A DNA stretch of 64,000 nt from Bryobacter aggregatus MPL3 (GTDB taxonomy: Bacteria; Acidobacteriota; Terriglobia; Bryobacterales; Bryobacteraceae): contig NZ_JNIF01000004.1 of assembly GCF_000702445.1 (NCBI RefSeq), positions 1,116,001 to 1,180,000 of the forward strand, given 5' to 3'. Made by a program: the position numbers and the translations under genes. The notes below the pieces were generated by a model. It saw only the letters and a program-made list of their open reading frames with translations, did no database searches and was not told where the DNA came from. Shown here piece by piece: positions 35,678 through 44,166 of this stretch (position 1 is the stretch's first letter; each line of letters begins with the position of its first letter).

Positions 35678-37581
35678 CATCCGATAAATACGAATCTGGC
35701 CGCATTTTGATCCTGGCGCCCTTTGGTCAGGATGGGGAGTTCATCCGGTCTATTTTACGAGCCGCGTCAATTGATGCAGAAGCTTGTTCCAATCTGGAAG
35801 AGATGCTCGATGGCGTGCGCCTGGGAGCTGGCAGTCTGTTGATTGCCGATGAGGCGCTGACGTCCAGCAATGTCGAAAAGCTCGAACAGACGCTGACCAA
35901 ACAACCTTCCTGGTCTGATCTTCCAGTCATTATTCTCACCGCCGAAGGAGAGACGAACGAATCCATCCGCGAGCGCTTGCAGATTCTTGCGCCGCTCGGC
36001 AATGTATCGCTGTTTGAACGTCCGCTGCGCAAGGAAACCATGGTCAGTACAGTCACAACCGCGCTGCGCGCCCGGCGTTACCAGTATGAGATCAAAAAGC
36101 AGCTCGAGAAAAATGAACAAGATGCGCAGGCGCTTCGAGAGAGCGAGGAGAGGCTACGGATTGCGATTGATACCGCCCAGATGGGGACCTGGGAGTTGGA
36201 TGTCCGCACAAGCGAATTAACCTGCTCCGCGCAATCCAAGGCGAACTATGGTTTTGGCCCTGAGGAAGCCTTCACCTTCCCGATGTGGATGGCGGCGGTT
36301 CATCCTTTGGACCAAACGAAGGTACAGATGGCCCTGGATCATGCAATCGAGCAGGGATCCGATCTGCGGGTCGAGTACCGCGTGATCTGGAAGGATGGAT
36401 CGCAGCATCACATTCTGACAAGCGGCCGCTCGCACTGGAGCGCCGGGCAATCTGTCCGAATGGTCGGAGTTTCTCTCGATGTCACGGAGAGAGTCACAGC
36501 AGAGGCGGCATTAAGACGAAGTGAGTCGCGCTATCGCACCTTGGCGGAATCTCTCCCCCAACTTGTATGGACCGCTCTGCCCAATGGCGATTTCGACTAT
36601 CTCAGCAGCCAGTGGGTGGAGTTCACTGGCATTCCGGAACGTCTCCAACTCGGGCTCGCCTGGTTGCACCTGGTGATCCATCCCGACGACCGCCACCGCA
36701 CCGAAAATGCCTGGAAGGCAGCCATCGAAGGGCTTGCTCCCTACGATCTGGAATATCGCATTTGCAATTACAAGGGCGAGTATCACTGGTTCAAGACTCG
36801 CGGGACGACGATTCGCGATGAGAATGGGAAGGTCGTCAAGTGGTTTGGCACCTCAACCGATATCAGCGATCGCCTACAGACGGAGGAGACGCTCCGTCGC
36901 GTGAATCGGGAGTTGGAAGAGTTTGCCTATGTGTCCAGTCACGACTTACAGGAACCCTTGCGCATGGTGAACATCTTTACCGAGCAGTTGTTGCGCCGCC
37001 ATGTGCCACAGGGAAATGCAGAAGCCGAGACCTTTGCGAACTATATCCAAAGTGGCGTCACGCGGATGGAGCAACTGATTCATGACCTGCTCGCTTACTC
37101 GCGAGCGATCCATGCCGAGGACCGGCAGTATGCGCCCGCCAGCCTCAGCGCCGCGCTCGAAGACGCCATGATCGTAATGAAGAACCGGATTGAAGAAACC
37201 AACGCGGTGGTGAACTGCGAATCCTTACCCATCGTCGCTGGCGATACGGGACAGTTCTCCCTGGTGTTTCAGAACCTGCTGTCAAATGCACTCAAGTATC
37301 GCCAGGAAAATCTGCCGCCAAAGATTCGCGTTTCGGCGGAACCTGCTGGGGCGGAATGGGTGATTTCTGTCGAGGACAATGGCATCGGCTTCAAGCCTGA
37401 GTACCGCGAACGGATCTTCGGGCTTTTCAAGCGTCTCCATAAGGACAGTCACCCCGGAACGGGACTGGGACTGGCAATTTGCAAGAGGATCGTCGAACGT
37501 TATGGAGGCCGCATCTGGGCCGAGTCCGTGCCCGATCAGGGCTCAAATTTCTCTTTTGCGTTGCCCCGGTACACAGAATAG
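35674..37581 (+). CDS. PAS-domain sensor histidine kinase with degenerate N-terminal receiver
   Basis: The soluble kinase has 635 residues. Residues about 10-125 have a receiver-like fold; the acidic pair is lost and the putative phosphoacceptor region is L-L-I-A-D-E. Two PAS domains follow (about 145-268 and 275-393), the second with a clear PAC segment. The HisKA helix carries S-S-H-D-L-Q-E-P-L-R near residue 415. The HATPase domain carries D-N-G-I-G-F and G-T-G-L-G-L-A-I. The H-box type matches bacteriophytochrome-like kinases. A GAGTGAGGGA ribosome-binding site precedes the ATG. No receiver gene is directly adjacent. Confidence 0.92.
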   Translation: MTSDKYESGRILILAPFGQDGEFIRSILRAASIDAEACSNLEEMLDGVRLGAGSLLIADEALTSSNVEKLEQTLTKQPSWSDLPVIILTAEGETNESIRERLQILAPLGNVSLFERPLRKETMVSTVTTALRARRYQYEIKKQLEKNEQDAQALRESEERLRIAIDTAQMGTWELDVRTSELTCSAQSKANYGFGPEEAFTFPMWMAAVHPLDQTKVQMALDHAIEQGSDLRVEYRVIWKDGSQHHILTSGRSHWSAGQSVRMVGVSLDVTERVTAEAALRRSESRYRTLAESLPQLVWTALPNGDFDYLSSQWVEFTGIPERLQLGLAWLHLVIHPDDRHRTENAWKAAIEGLAPYDLEYRICNYKGEYHWFKTRGTTIRDENGKVVKWFGTSTDISDRLQTEETLRRVNRELEEFAYVSSHDLQEPLRMVNIFTEQLLRRHVPQGNAEAETFANYIQSGVTRMEQLIHDLLAYSRAIHAEDRQYAPASLSAALEDAMIVMKNRIEETNAVVNCESLPIVAGDTGQFSLVFQNLLSNALKYRQENLPPKIRVSAEPAGAEWVISVEDNGIGFKPEYRERIFGLFKRLHKDSHPGTGLGLAICKRIVERYGGRIWAESVPDQGSNFSFALPRYTE

Positions 37582-37592
37582 ACTGAAGGCTC

Positions 37593-38375
37593 ATGCAGAC
37601 TTTTCAAGGAATCGATTTACAGGGCAGAAATGCTGTCGTGATTGGGGGAACCTCGGGAATTGGCAAGACCCTCGCGATCGGAATGGCCAAGGCGGGCGCG
37701 AATGTCGTGCCGACAGGACGAAGAGAATCAAACATTGCAGAGGTCTGTTCCGAAATCGAAGCGCTGGGCAGAAAGACCGTCCGCAAGACCTGCGACGCCA
37801 GTGTGCGAGCGAGTCTCGATGAGTTGCGCGACGCCGTCGTGGCTGAACTGGGAGGCGTCGATATCCTCCTGAATGCGGCCGGGCAGACCTTTCGTAAGCC
37901 CACCATCGATGTCGAAGAAGCCGAATGGAACCGGATCATGGACGTGAATGTAACGGGCATGCTCCGCGCCTGCCAGAGCTTCTATGCACCGCTCAAGGCA
38001 AGCGGCAAAGGGAGAATCATCAACATCGCCAGCCTGAGTTCTTTTGTCGGCCTGACCCAAGTGACGGCCTATTGCGCCTCAAAGGCCGCCGTTCTGAGCC
38101 TCACCCGTTCGCTCGCAGTGGAGTGGGCCACAGACCACATCAATGTGAATTGCATCGCGCCTGGCGTCTTTCCGACCGAGCTCAACTCGGCACTGCTCAA
38201 TGGCACTGAACGCGGCCGCGAGTTTCTGATGCGGACACCCATGAAGCGCTTCGGGAAACCCGAAGAACTGGTCGGCGCCTGCATTTTGCTGGCGAGCGAT
38301 GCGGCAAGCTTTATCAGTGGAGAGAGCATCGCCGTCGATGGCGGATTCCTCGCCTCGGGCGTAAATTCGATCTAA
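37593..38375 (+). CDS. Short-chain dehydrogenase/reductase
   Basis: The NAD(P)-dependent oxidoreductase has 260 residues. The cofactor motif G-G-T-S-G-I-G is at residues 18-24. N-A-A-G is present, and the catalytic residues are S147, Y160 and K164 (Y-C-A-S-K). The C-terminal I-A-V-D-G-G-F-L-A-S-G is typical of the classical family, near gluconate 5-dehydrogenase and KduD-type enzymes. It starts 11 bases after the PAS kinase stop and overlaps the convergent hybrid kinase gene by 4 bases. The substrate is unknown. Confidence 0.9.
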   Translation: MQTFQGIDLQGRNAVVIGGTSGIGKTLAIGMAKAGANVVPTGRRESNIAEVCSEIEALGRKTVRKTCDASVRASLDELRDAVVAELGGVDILLNAAGQTFRKPTIDVEEAEWNRIMDVNVTGMLRACQSFYAPLKASGKGRIINIASLSSFVGLTQVTAYCASKAAVLSLTRSLAVEWATDHINVNCIAPGVFPTELNSALLNGTERGREFLMRTPMKRFGKPEELVGACILLASDAASFISGESIAVDGGFLASGVNSI

Positions 38376-39916
38376 AGCTTCGGTAAGGTAAACAGAAAAG
38401 TCGAGCCGGCGCCGCGGACAGAATTGACCCAGATTTTACCGCCCGCCTGCTCGACGGCTCTTTGAGCAATGGCCAGCCCGAGTCCACTGCCTGGAATGGA
38501 ATCTCCATGCAAGCGATGGAAGGGTTCAAAGATCCGCTGCCACTGGTCTTCTTCAATCCCAATTCCGTTGTCTCGAATCGCAAGCAACCAGGAGTCGGCC
38601 CGTTCTTCAGATTCAATGAGAATCTGCGGGGAGGCCATGCCGGCATACTTGATCGCATTCCCGATCAGGTTTTGAAACAGATACAACATCTGCTTGAAGT
38701 CTGCCTCGACACACGGCAAAGAGCCTGCAACAATTTGCGCATTGGTAGACTCGATGGCTTCCTGCAGATTTGCCATCGCCTCGGAGAGCACCCAATCCAG
38801 TTCGATCACCTCAATGAAGGGTTCCACTTGCCCCAGCCGGGCATAGACGAGCAAATCCTGGACAATTGAGCTCATGCGGTGGCAACGTGAGAGACAGTCT
38901 GCGGCCAGCACACTCGAAGTCTCCCCTTCGCTTTCCGGAAAGGAATTTTGGATCGCGCGCAGATTCGTCTCAATGGTGCGCAAAGGCGCCTGCAAATCAT
39001 GCGAGGCGACCATCACAAAGCGTTTCAACTCTTCATTCTTCACCTCGAGAACGCGCCCGAGTTTCTGGCAATCCTCATAGAGATACTTTTGGCGGATTGC
39101 CGAATGCAGCTTGGCGCGGAGAAAGCTCCGTTCCGTTGGACGAATGATGTAATCCGTGGCGCCAAAGTCGATGCAGCGGGCGGCCTCGGAGAGTTCATCC
39201 AAAGCTGATAACATCACCACCGGTACCCCAATCCAATCCGGCTGCCCGCGGATCGCTTTTAAGACCGTGGGGCCATCCATTCCGGGAAGCATCATGTCGA
39301 GCAGCACGCAATCGAACTGCTGCCGCTCCATCGCCTCGAGCGCTGCCTCGCCCGTTTCCACCATCTCGACATCCAACCCAAACTCCATCAGTTGCCGATC
39401 GAGGAGTTGCCGATTCGCCTCACTATCATCAACCACCAACAGTCTCCCCTGGATCCGCAGATCCGTCGGGACCGTAGCCGAATACGGTTCATCCACATCG
39501 ATCGTCCTCGCTATCCCGCGGCTGACATGCAGAGACTCAATCACCGGCTGGTCAAAAGACGAACGGAGCCCAATGAAGGCAGACTGGATCCGCTGGAGAT
39601 CGGACAGATGTGCAGGGGGCAACTCATTCAACAGCGCGCCGATGCAATGCTCCATGTCGCGCAAGATTCCCCCCATCGATTCGAGGGCGCTCGCGCGTAG
39701 GGTCGCCTCATCAGAGACATCGCCATTGAATAGCCATTGCGACGTATGCAGAATCCGCCGGGTGGCATTTTGCAAATCGTTCAGAAATGCGATACAGGAC
39801 GGAGGCATTTCCGCCTGGCCATCGATGCTCAAAAGCTCCGCATAGCCAAGGATCTGGTTCAGGTCTGATCGAACACGGTGCCGGAACTCGGCAAGCTGGA
39901 ATAAGGTCAGATGCAT
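38372..39916 (-). CDS. Hybrid signalling protein: HisKA-like region, internal receiver, histidine kinase
   Basis: The soluble protein has 514 residues. The N-terminal helix (F-R-H-R-V-R-S-D-L-N-Q-I-L-G-Y-A-E-L-L) resembles a HisKA dimerisation helix. A full receiver domain at about 155-275 has V-V-D-D-S-E-A and phosphoacceptor L-L-D-M-M-L-P. A second HisKA (V-A-S-H-D-L-Q-A-P-L-R, near 315) and a HATPase with D-N-G-I-G-I and G-S-G-L-G-L-A-I follow. A receiver ahead of the kinase suggests that this kinase is controlled by phosphorylation from another kinase. It is the last gene of the 42450-38372 operon. Confidence 0.9.
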   Translation of the reverse strand: MHLTLFQLAEFRHRVRSDLNQILGYAELLSIDGQAEMPPSCIAFLNDLQNATRRILHTSQWLFNGDVSDEATLRASALESMGGILRDMEHCIGALLNELPPAHLSDLQRIQSAFIGLRSSFDQPVIESLHVSRGIARTIDVDEPYSATVPTDLRIQGRLLVVDDSEANRQLLDRQLMEFGLDVEMVETGEAALEAMERQQFDCVLLDMMLPGMDGPTVLKAIRGQPDWIGVPVVMLSALDELSEAARCIDFGATDYIIRPTERSFLRAKLHSAIRQKYLYEDCQKLGRVLEVKNEELKRFVMVASHDLQAPLRTIETNLRAIQNSFPESEGETSSVLAADCLSRCHRMSSIVQDLLVYARLGQVEPFIEVIELDWVLSEAMANLQEAIESTNAQIVAGSLPCVEADFKQMLYLFQNLIGNAIKYAGMASPQILIESEERADSWLLAIRDNGIGIEEDQWQRIFEPFHRLHGDSIPGSGLGLAIAQRAVEQAGGKIWVNSVRGAGSTFLFTLPKL

Positions 39917-39917
39917 T

Positions 39918-40283
39918 TTAGCGAGGAAGATACCGGTTCATCAATGCCAGCAGGACGTCCATCTCGATTGGTTTCGAATGAAAGCCGACACAGCCTGCCT
40001 CCAGCGCCAAAGTGCGGTCTTCTACCAAGGCATGCGCGGTCAGCGCAATCACTGGAATTTCCTTCGTCTCCGGATTCCCCTTGATCTGGCGCGTGGCATC
40101 CCAGCCATTCATCCGTGGCAAGCTCATGTCCATCAGAATCAGATCCGGATGGATACTGGCAGCTTTTTCGACCCCCTCGACACCATCCACCGCCGCCTCC
40201 ACCTCAAAGCCGCGGAAGCGCAGCCGTCGCTCGAGCATGTCGCGATTTACTGCGTTATCTTCCACAATCAAAATCTTCGCCAT
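39918..40283 (-). CDS. Single-domain response regulator (DivK-like)
   Basis: The 121-residue receiver has no output domain. It has the acidic pair V-E-D-N, phosphoacceptor Asp in L-M-D-M-S-L-P-R-M-N-G, the conserved Thr in A-L-T-A-H-A and Lys in S-K-P-I-E. The ATG at 40283 follows the stop of the upstream kinase by 1 base; the next gene also starts 1 base beyond its stop. It is well placed to carry phosphate between the two kinases of this operon, or from them to another protein. Confidence 0.93.
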   Translation of the reverse strand: MAKILIVEDNAVNRDMLERRLRFRGFEVEAAVDGVEGVEKAASIHPDLILMDMSLPRMNGWDATRQIKGNPETKEIPVIALTAHALVEDRTLALEAGCVGFHSKPIEMDVLLALMNRYLPR

Positions 40284-40284
40284 A

Positions 40285-42450
40285 CTAAATCCTTCTCCGG
40301 GCGTATCGGCCCAGACGCGCCGAGACATCCCGCGACAGGGACTCCAGATTGAAGTCCCCTTTTTGTACCAATTCCACCACCCGCCCATTCATGCGGCGGC
40401 GATCCTCTTCCGTAACATCCTTCGAGGACACAACAATCACCGGGATCTTCCGTAAGGGATCCCGCTCCCGCAGTTGTTCAAGAAAGGTGAAACCATCCAT
40501 TTCCTCCATCAGAAGATCGAGAAGAATGACGCTGGGAGGAGCATTCGAGTCGAGAAACTGAAGCCCTTCAATTCCATTGGCTGCCGTAAACGCCTTCCAA
40601 CCGGCCGAAACCACCGCGCGTTCGATCGAGACGCGGGTGAGTTCATCATCCTCCACAATCAAGACCACGCGTGGGGTATCCAGTGCGCAGTGCCGGTCCA
40701 GAGACGCAATCAAGCGGCTACGATCCACAGGCTTCGTCAGGAAGTCGACGGCGCCCAAGCGGTAGCCCTTATCCTGCGCGTCCTGAATCGACATGAGGAT
40801 CACTGGGATACTTGCAGTCAAAGGATCTGCTTTCAGGTCGTTGAGAAGCGTAAACCCATCCCGCTCGGGAAGCACGATATCGAGGATGATGCAATCGGGC
40901 TTGAGTTGCTTGATCAGCTTCTCGCCCTCGGTTGCGTCCATGGCGGAGACCACGTCATAGCGGTCTCGTGACAGCATCCGCCGCACCAGATCGCAGACAT
41001 GGACATCATCGTCAATCACCAAAATCACCGGATGGGTGCCCGTTCTCTCCGTCATGGTGTTGGAGCACTTCTCAATGGGTTTGAGACGCACCGGCACTTC
41101 GATCGAAAAGGTGGAGCCCCGGCCCGGAGCGCTCTCCACGCTGATATTACCCTCGAGAAGCTTAACAAAGCTCCGCGTAATGGCGAGCCCTAAGCCCGAG
41201 CCACCGTACTTGCGCGAGGTACTCGAATCGGCCTGGACAAACTCATCGAAAACACGGTCCACCTGTTCCGGCGTCATCCCAATCCCACTGTCCGACACCG
41301 AGATCACAATCGAAGGGCGGCTGGCACCGGCCAGATCACGGAGGCGCAGCCAGATGTCGCCGTCGGTCGTAAACTTTGCCGCATTGGAGAGCAAATTCGT
41401 GATGGACTGCTTGAGCTTGGTCCGGTCGGTATTGAGCATGAGGTCGGGCCACTGCATCTCAATGTGGAACCTGTTATTGTGCTCCTCCATCTGCGGCGCG
41501 ATCAGCACAGTCAACTCCTCCACTAACTCCGCCAGAGAGAACTCTTCCGCGTTCACCTCCATCCGGCCGGCCTCCACCCGCGAAAGATCGAGCACGGAAT
41601 TGATCAGAGAAAGCAGCGTCTTCCCGGAAGACTCGATTCGATCGAGATCAGGCAGAAACTGCCGCTCACCCGTCATCTCCGCCTGTTCCTTCATCAGACC
41701 GCTGTAACCGATGATCGCGTTGAGCGGCGTGCGGAGCTCGTGGCTCATGTTCGCAAGGAACTCGCCCTTGGCCCGGCTCGCATCCAGCGCCAGGCGGGCC
41801 TGCCGCTTCAGATTGGAGTGCGCATAAAGAAAAGAAACAAAGAGCACCACGAGCCCAATCAAAGAACCCAGAAATGCCATCAGGCCGCGATCCTGCGCCA
41901 CCCGGAAATTGGCCTCCTGGCTCACAGACAGCTCCTTTGAGAGCTGCTCGACCTGCGTCCGCATCTGGTCCATTAACACGCGCCCATCGCTGGCCAGCAC
42001 AAACTCCAGCGCCGCATCGCTTCCCAGACGATCCCGGGTGGAGATGGCTTGCGCCATTTGATCGAACTTCTTCTGCGATGTGGCATCGAAATCGTCGATG
42101 ATCTTGTGAGAACCGGTCAGAGTATGGTACTCCTCCCGGAACTTGTCGTGCAACTCGTTAAAGTGGGCCAGCGCATCCCGGTAGGATTCTAAGTATCCGG
42201 TACTTCCCGTGAGGAGGTAGTCTCGCTGTGCCGCATCGGCGTCGAGAGTGAGCGTGAACAGTTGATTGAGTCTGGAGAAGGTTTCTTGATTTGCGGTGAT
42301 GCGCGGAAATATGCTCTGGATCTCGTGCCAATTGGAGAAAACAATCGTTAAACCAGCCAGGAAGACGACACTAGCCAACCACAACCAACGGTTGCTCTGC
42401 GCCTCTGCAAAAATCGGAATTTTGCCCGCGGAAACGGTAGTGCTTGGCAT
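40285..42450 (-). CDS. Membrane hybrid histidine kinase with CHASE3 sensor and two receivers
   Basis: The inner-membrane kinase has 721 residues. TM1 is at about 22-40, a periplasmic CHASE3 domain at about 41-185 (with L-T-G-S-T-G-Y-L-E-S-Y), and TM2 at about 190-210. HisKA has H237 in M-S-H-E-L-R-T-P-L-N, and the HATPase domain spans about 340-450. Two receiver domains follow (V-I-D-D-D...D-I-V-L-P-E-R-D-G, and V-E-D-D-E...D-L-L-M-E-E-M-D-G). It heads a three-gene operon and has a sigma-54-type promoter upstream. The signal sensed by CHASE3 is unknown. Confidence 0.93.
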   Translation of the reverse strand: MPSTTVSAGKIPIFAEAQSNRWLWLASVVFLAGLTIVFSNWHEIQSIFPRITANQETFSRLNQLFTLTLDADAAQRDYLLTGSTGYLESYRDALAHFNELHDKFREEYHTLTGSHKIIDDFDATSQKKFDQMAQAISTRDRLGSDAALEFVLASDGRVLMDQMRTQVEQLSKELSVSQEANFRVAQDRGLMAFLGSLIGLVVLFVSFLYAHSNLKRQARLALDASRAKGEFLANMSHELRTPLNAIIGYSGLMKEQAEMTGERQFLPDLDRIESSGKTLLSLINSVLDLSRVEAGRMEVNAEEFSLAELVEELTVLIAPQMEEHNNRFHIEMQWPDLMLNTDRTKLKQSITNLLSNAAKFTTDGDIWLRLRDLAGASRPSIVISVSDSGIGMTPEQVDRVFDEFVQADSSTSRKYGGSGLGLAITRSFVKLLEGNISVESAPGRGSTFSIEVPVRLKPIEKCSNTMTERTGTHPVILVIDDDVHVCDLVRRMLSRDRYDVVSAMDATEGEKLIKQLKPDCIILDIVLPERDGFTLLNDLKADPLTASIPVILMSIQDAQDKGYRLGAVDFLTKPVDRSRLIASLDRHCALDTPRVVLIVEDDELTRVSIERAVVSAGWKAFTAANGIEGLQFLDSNAPPSVILLDLLMEEMDGFTFLEQLRERDPLRKIPVIVVSSKDVTEEDRRRMNGRVVELVQKGDFNLESLSRDVSARLGRYARRRI

Positions 42451-42474
42451 CCTGTTAGCAGTCTATCGTTCTCG

Positions 42475-42490
42475 TGCAAGTAGTTAGCCA
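42475..42490 (-). promoter_or_regulatory. Sigma-54-type promoter upstream of the CHASE3 kinase operon
   Basis: The minus strand reads TGGCTAACTACTTGCA. The GG and GC pairs are 10 bases apart and the -12 element TTGCA is perfect; the -24 element matches TGGC and then departs from ACG. It lies 24 bases before the ATG at 42450, which allows a short leader with an AACAGG ribosome-binding site. An NtrC-type activator is encoded next door. Confidence 0.6.
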
Positions 42491-42676
42491 AAGATTGGAC
42501 ATTTTGGCATGATCCTTTCGATTTGAGAGTACTAGAATCGCATCTCATTAGAAACACACGATCGTGCCAAGCGGAGCTGGATCCTGGCTTTCATGCTCTT
42601 GCTCGAATCTACACACGCCAACCGGGTGGATTTGTAACAGTTTGTGTATTTAGGTAACGAATCACACGAATGTGAA

Positions 42677-44086
42677 TCAATCTGAGGAGGATTCTGCAGT
42701 GGCGGCTTCGGCGCGATATTGGTTGATTTTGGCATGGAGCGTCTTCGCGCTAATTCCCAACATAGCCGCACTGCGCGTCTTATTCTGCCTCGTGTGATCC
42801 AACGTTGCTTCAATCAAGGTGCGTTCCGCTTCATCGATCGTGTGGCCCACACGGACATCCAGCGTCGGATGTTCTTTCGCCGCCTCTGTGGCAGGCACCG
42901 GAAGCACCGGATTGGCGGCCGTCGCGTTCGGCAACCAGATATGGTGCGGCTGCACCAGACCTTCTCCGGCAATGATCATCGATCGTTCAATTACATTCCG
43001 TAGTTCCCGGATGTTTCCATCCCATCGCTGCGAGCGCAACAGGTTCAGCGTATCAGCGTGGAAGCCGGCCACTCGAGTTTCATGTTTCGGATTGAGCCGG
43101 GCCACCAGGGTCGCCACAATCAAGTCGATATCCTCGCGGCGATCGCGGAGCGGGGGTAACTCAATATGAAAAACATTTAAGCGATAAAACAGGTCTTCGC
43201 GGAGCTTCTGCTCTTTGATCGCCTGCCGTGGGTCGCGATTGGTTGCCGCGATGATCCGCATATCAACTTTAATGTCATGTTTCCCACCAATCCGGCGGAG
43301 TGTATAGTCTTCAAGAACACGAAGGAGCTTTGCCTGTGTGGGCATCGGCATCTCCCCCAATTCATCCAGAAAGAGGGTGCCGCCATTTGCTTGCTCCATA
43401 CAACCGATGCGGCGATCAACAGCTCCGGTGAAAGAACCTTTCTCGTGTCCGAAAAGTTCACTTTCCACCAGCGCCTCGGGAAGGGCCGCGCAGTTAATCG
43501 CGATGAAAGGCTTATCCGCGCGCCGGGACAATTCATGCACTCCCCGTGCCACCAACTCTTTGCCGGTTCCGCTTTCGCCCGTCACCAGGACAGGCGCATT
43601 GCTTGGAGCTACCTGGCGGATGAGCGCAAAGATATGCTGCATGCTCGCGGATTGGCCCACCATTTCCCCGATAGAACCCTGGAAACTCAGTTGGCGGCGG
43701 AGTTCCACCACTTCATTCTTTAAACGCCCATGCGACGCAGCTCGATCCAGAAGCAGTTGCAGGCTTTTTCCATCCACCGGTTTTTCAAGAAACCAGAAGC
43801 CGCCCAGATCATGCACCACCGAGATCGCCATCTCGACGCTGCCAAAGGCCGTCAAAACAATCGTCGGAGGAAGATTTCCCGACTCCCGTAAGCTCTTCAA
43901 GAGCTCAAAACCATCAACCCTCGGCATGCGAAGGTCCGTGACGATGATGTCCGGATTGTAGATCGCCGCCTTCTCCAGGCCATCCTGGCCATCGACAGCC
44001 GTCTCAATCTCATGCCCTTGCGCAGAAATCAACGAGGCGCATCGCTCGCGCTGGTGAGCATCATCTTCAACGAGCAGAACTTTCAT
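42677..44086 (-). CDS. Sigma-54-dependent NtrC-family response regulator
   Basis: The 469-residue activator has a receiver domain (about 1-120, phosphoacceptor D51 in V-T-D-L-R-M-P), an AAA+ domain (about 140-380) and a Fis-type helix-turn-helix at about 425-460. Walker A is G-E-S-G-T-G-K-E (170-177), Walker B is G-T-L-F-L-D-E, and the sigma-54 contact loop is G-S-F-T-G-A (217-222), an accepted variant of GAFTGA. It should bind upstream sites and drive open-complex formation by sigma-54 polymerase. Its gene lies between the kinase operon and the OmpA gene, close to four candidate sigma-54 promoters. Its own ribosome-binding site is AAGGA. Confidence 0.95.
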   Translation of the reverse strand: MKVLLVEDDAHQRERCASLISAQGHEIETAVDGQDGLEKAAIYNPDIIVTDLRMPRVDGFELLKSLRESGNLPPTIVLTAFGSVEMAISVVHDLGGFWFLEKPVDGKSLQLLLDRAASHGRLKNEVVELRRQLSFQGSIGEMVGQSASMQHIFALIRQVAPSNAPVLVTGESGTGKELVARGVHELSRRADKPFIAINCAALPEALVESELFGHEKGSFTGAVDRRIGCMEQANGGTLFLDELGEMPMPTQAKLLRVLEDYTLRRIGGKHDIKVDMRIIAATNRDPRQAIKEQKLREDLFYRLNVFHIELPPLRDRREDIDLIVATLVARLNPKHETRVAGFHADTLNLLRSQRWDGNIRELRNVIERSMIIAGEGLVQPHHIWLPNATAANPVLPVPATEAAKEHPTLDVRVGHTIDEAERTLIEATLDHTRQNKTRSAAMLGISAKTLHAKINQYRAEAATAESSSD

Positions 44087-44121
44087 AGGCAGCAGTCCTT
44101 ATTATCCAATCGCAGAAAAAT

Positions 44122-44152
44122 GCCGGGTGGCCCACAAGTGAGCCCACCCGGC
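44122..44152 (-). terminator. Intrinsic terminator after the OmpA gene
   Basis: A 9-bp perfect stem (GCCGGGTGG / CCACCCGGC) is followed on the minus strand by ATTTTTCTGC. It lies between the OmpA-family gene and the NtrC-type regulator gene, so the regulator needs its own weak promoter or read-through. Confidence 0.8.
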
Positions 44153-44166
44153 GAACAAGTTCAACT

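Noticed and set aside
42662-42675. TCACA-CGAA-TGTGA hairpin after the NtrC-type gene as a terminator
   Set aside because: The stem is only 5 bp and no T-run follows on the minus strand.
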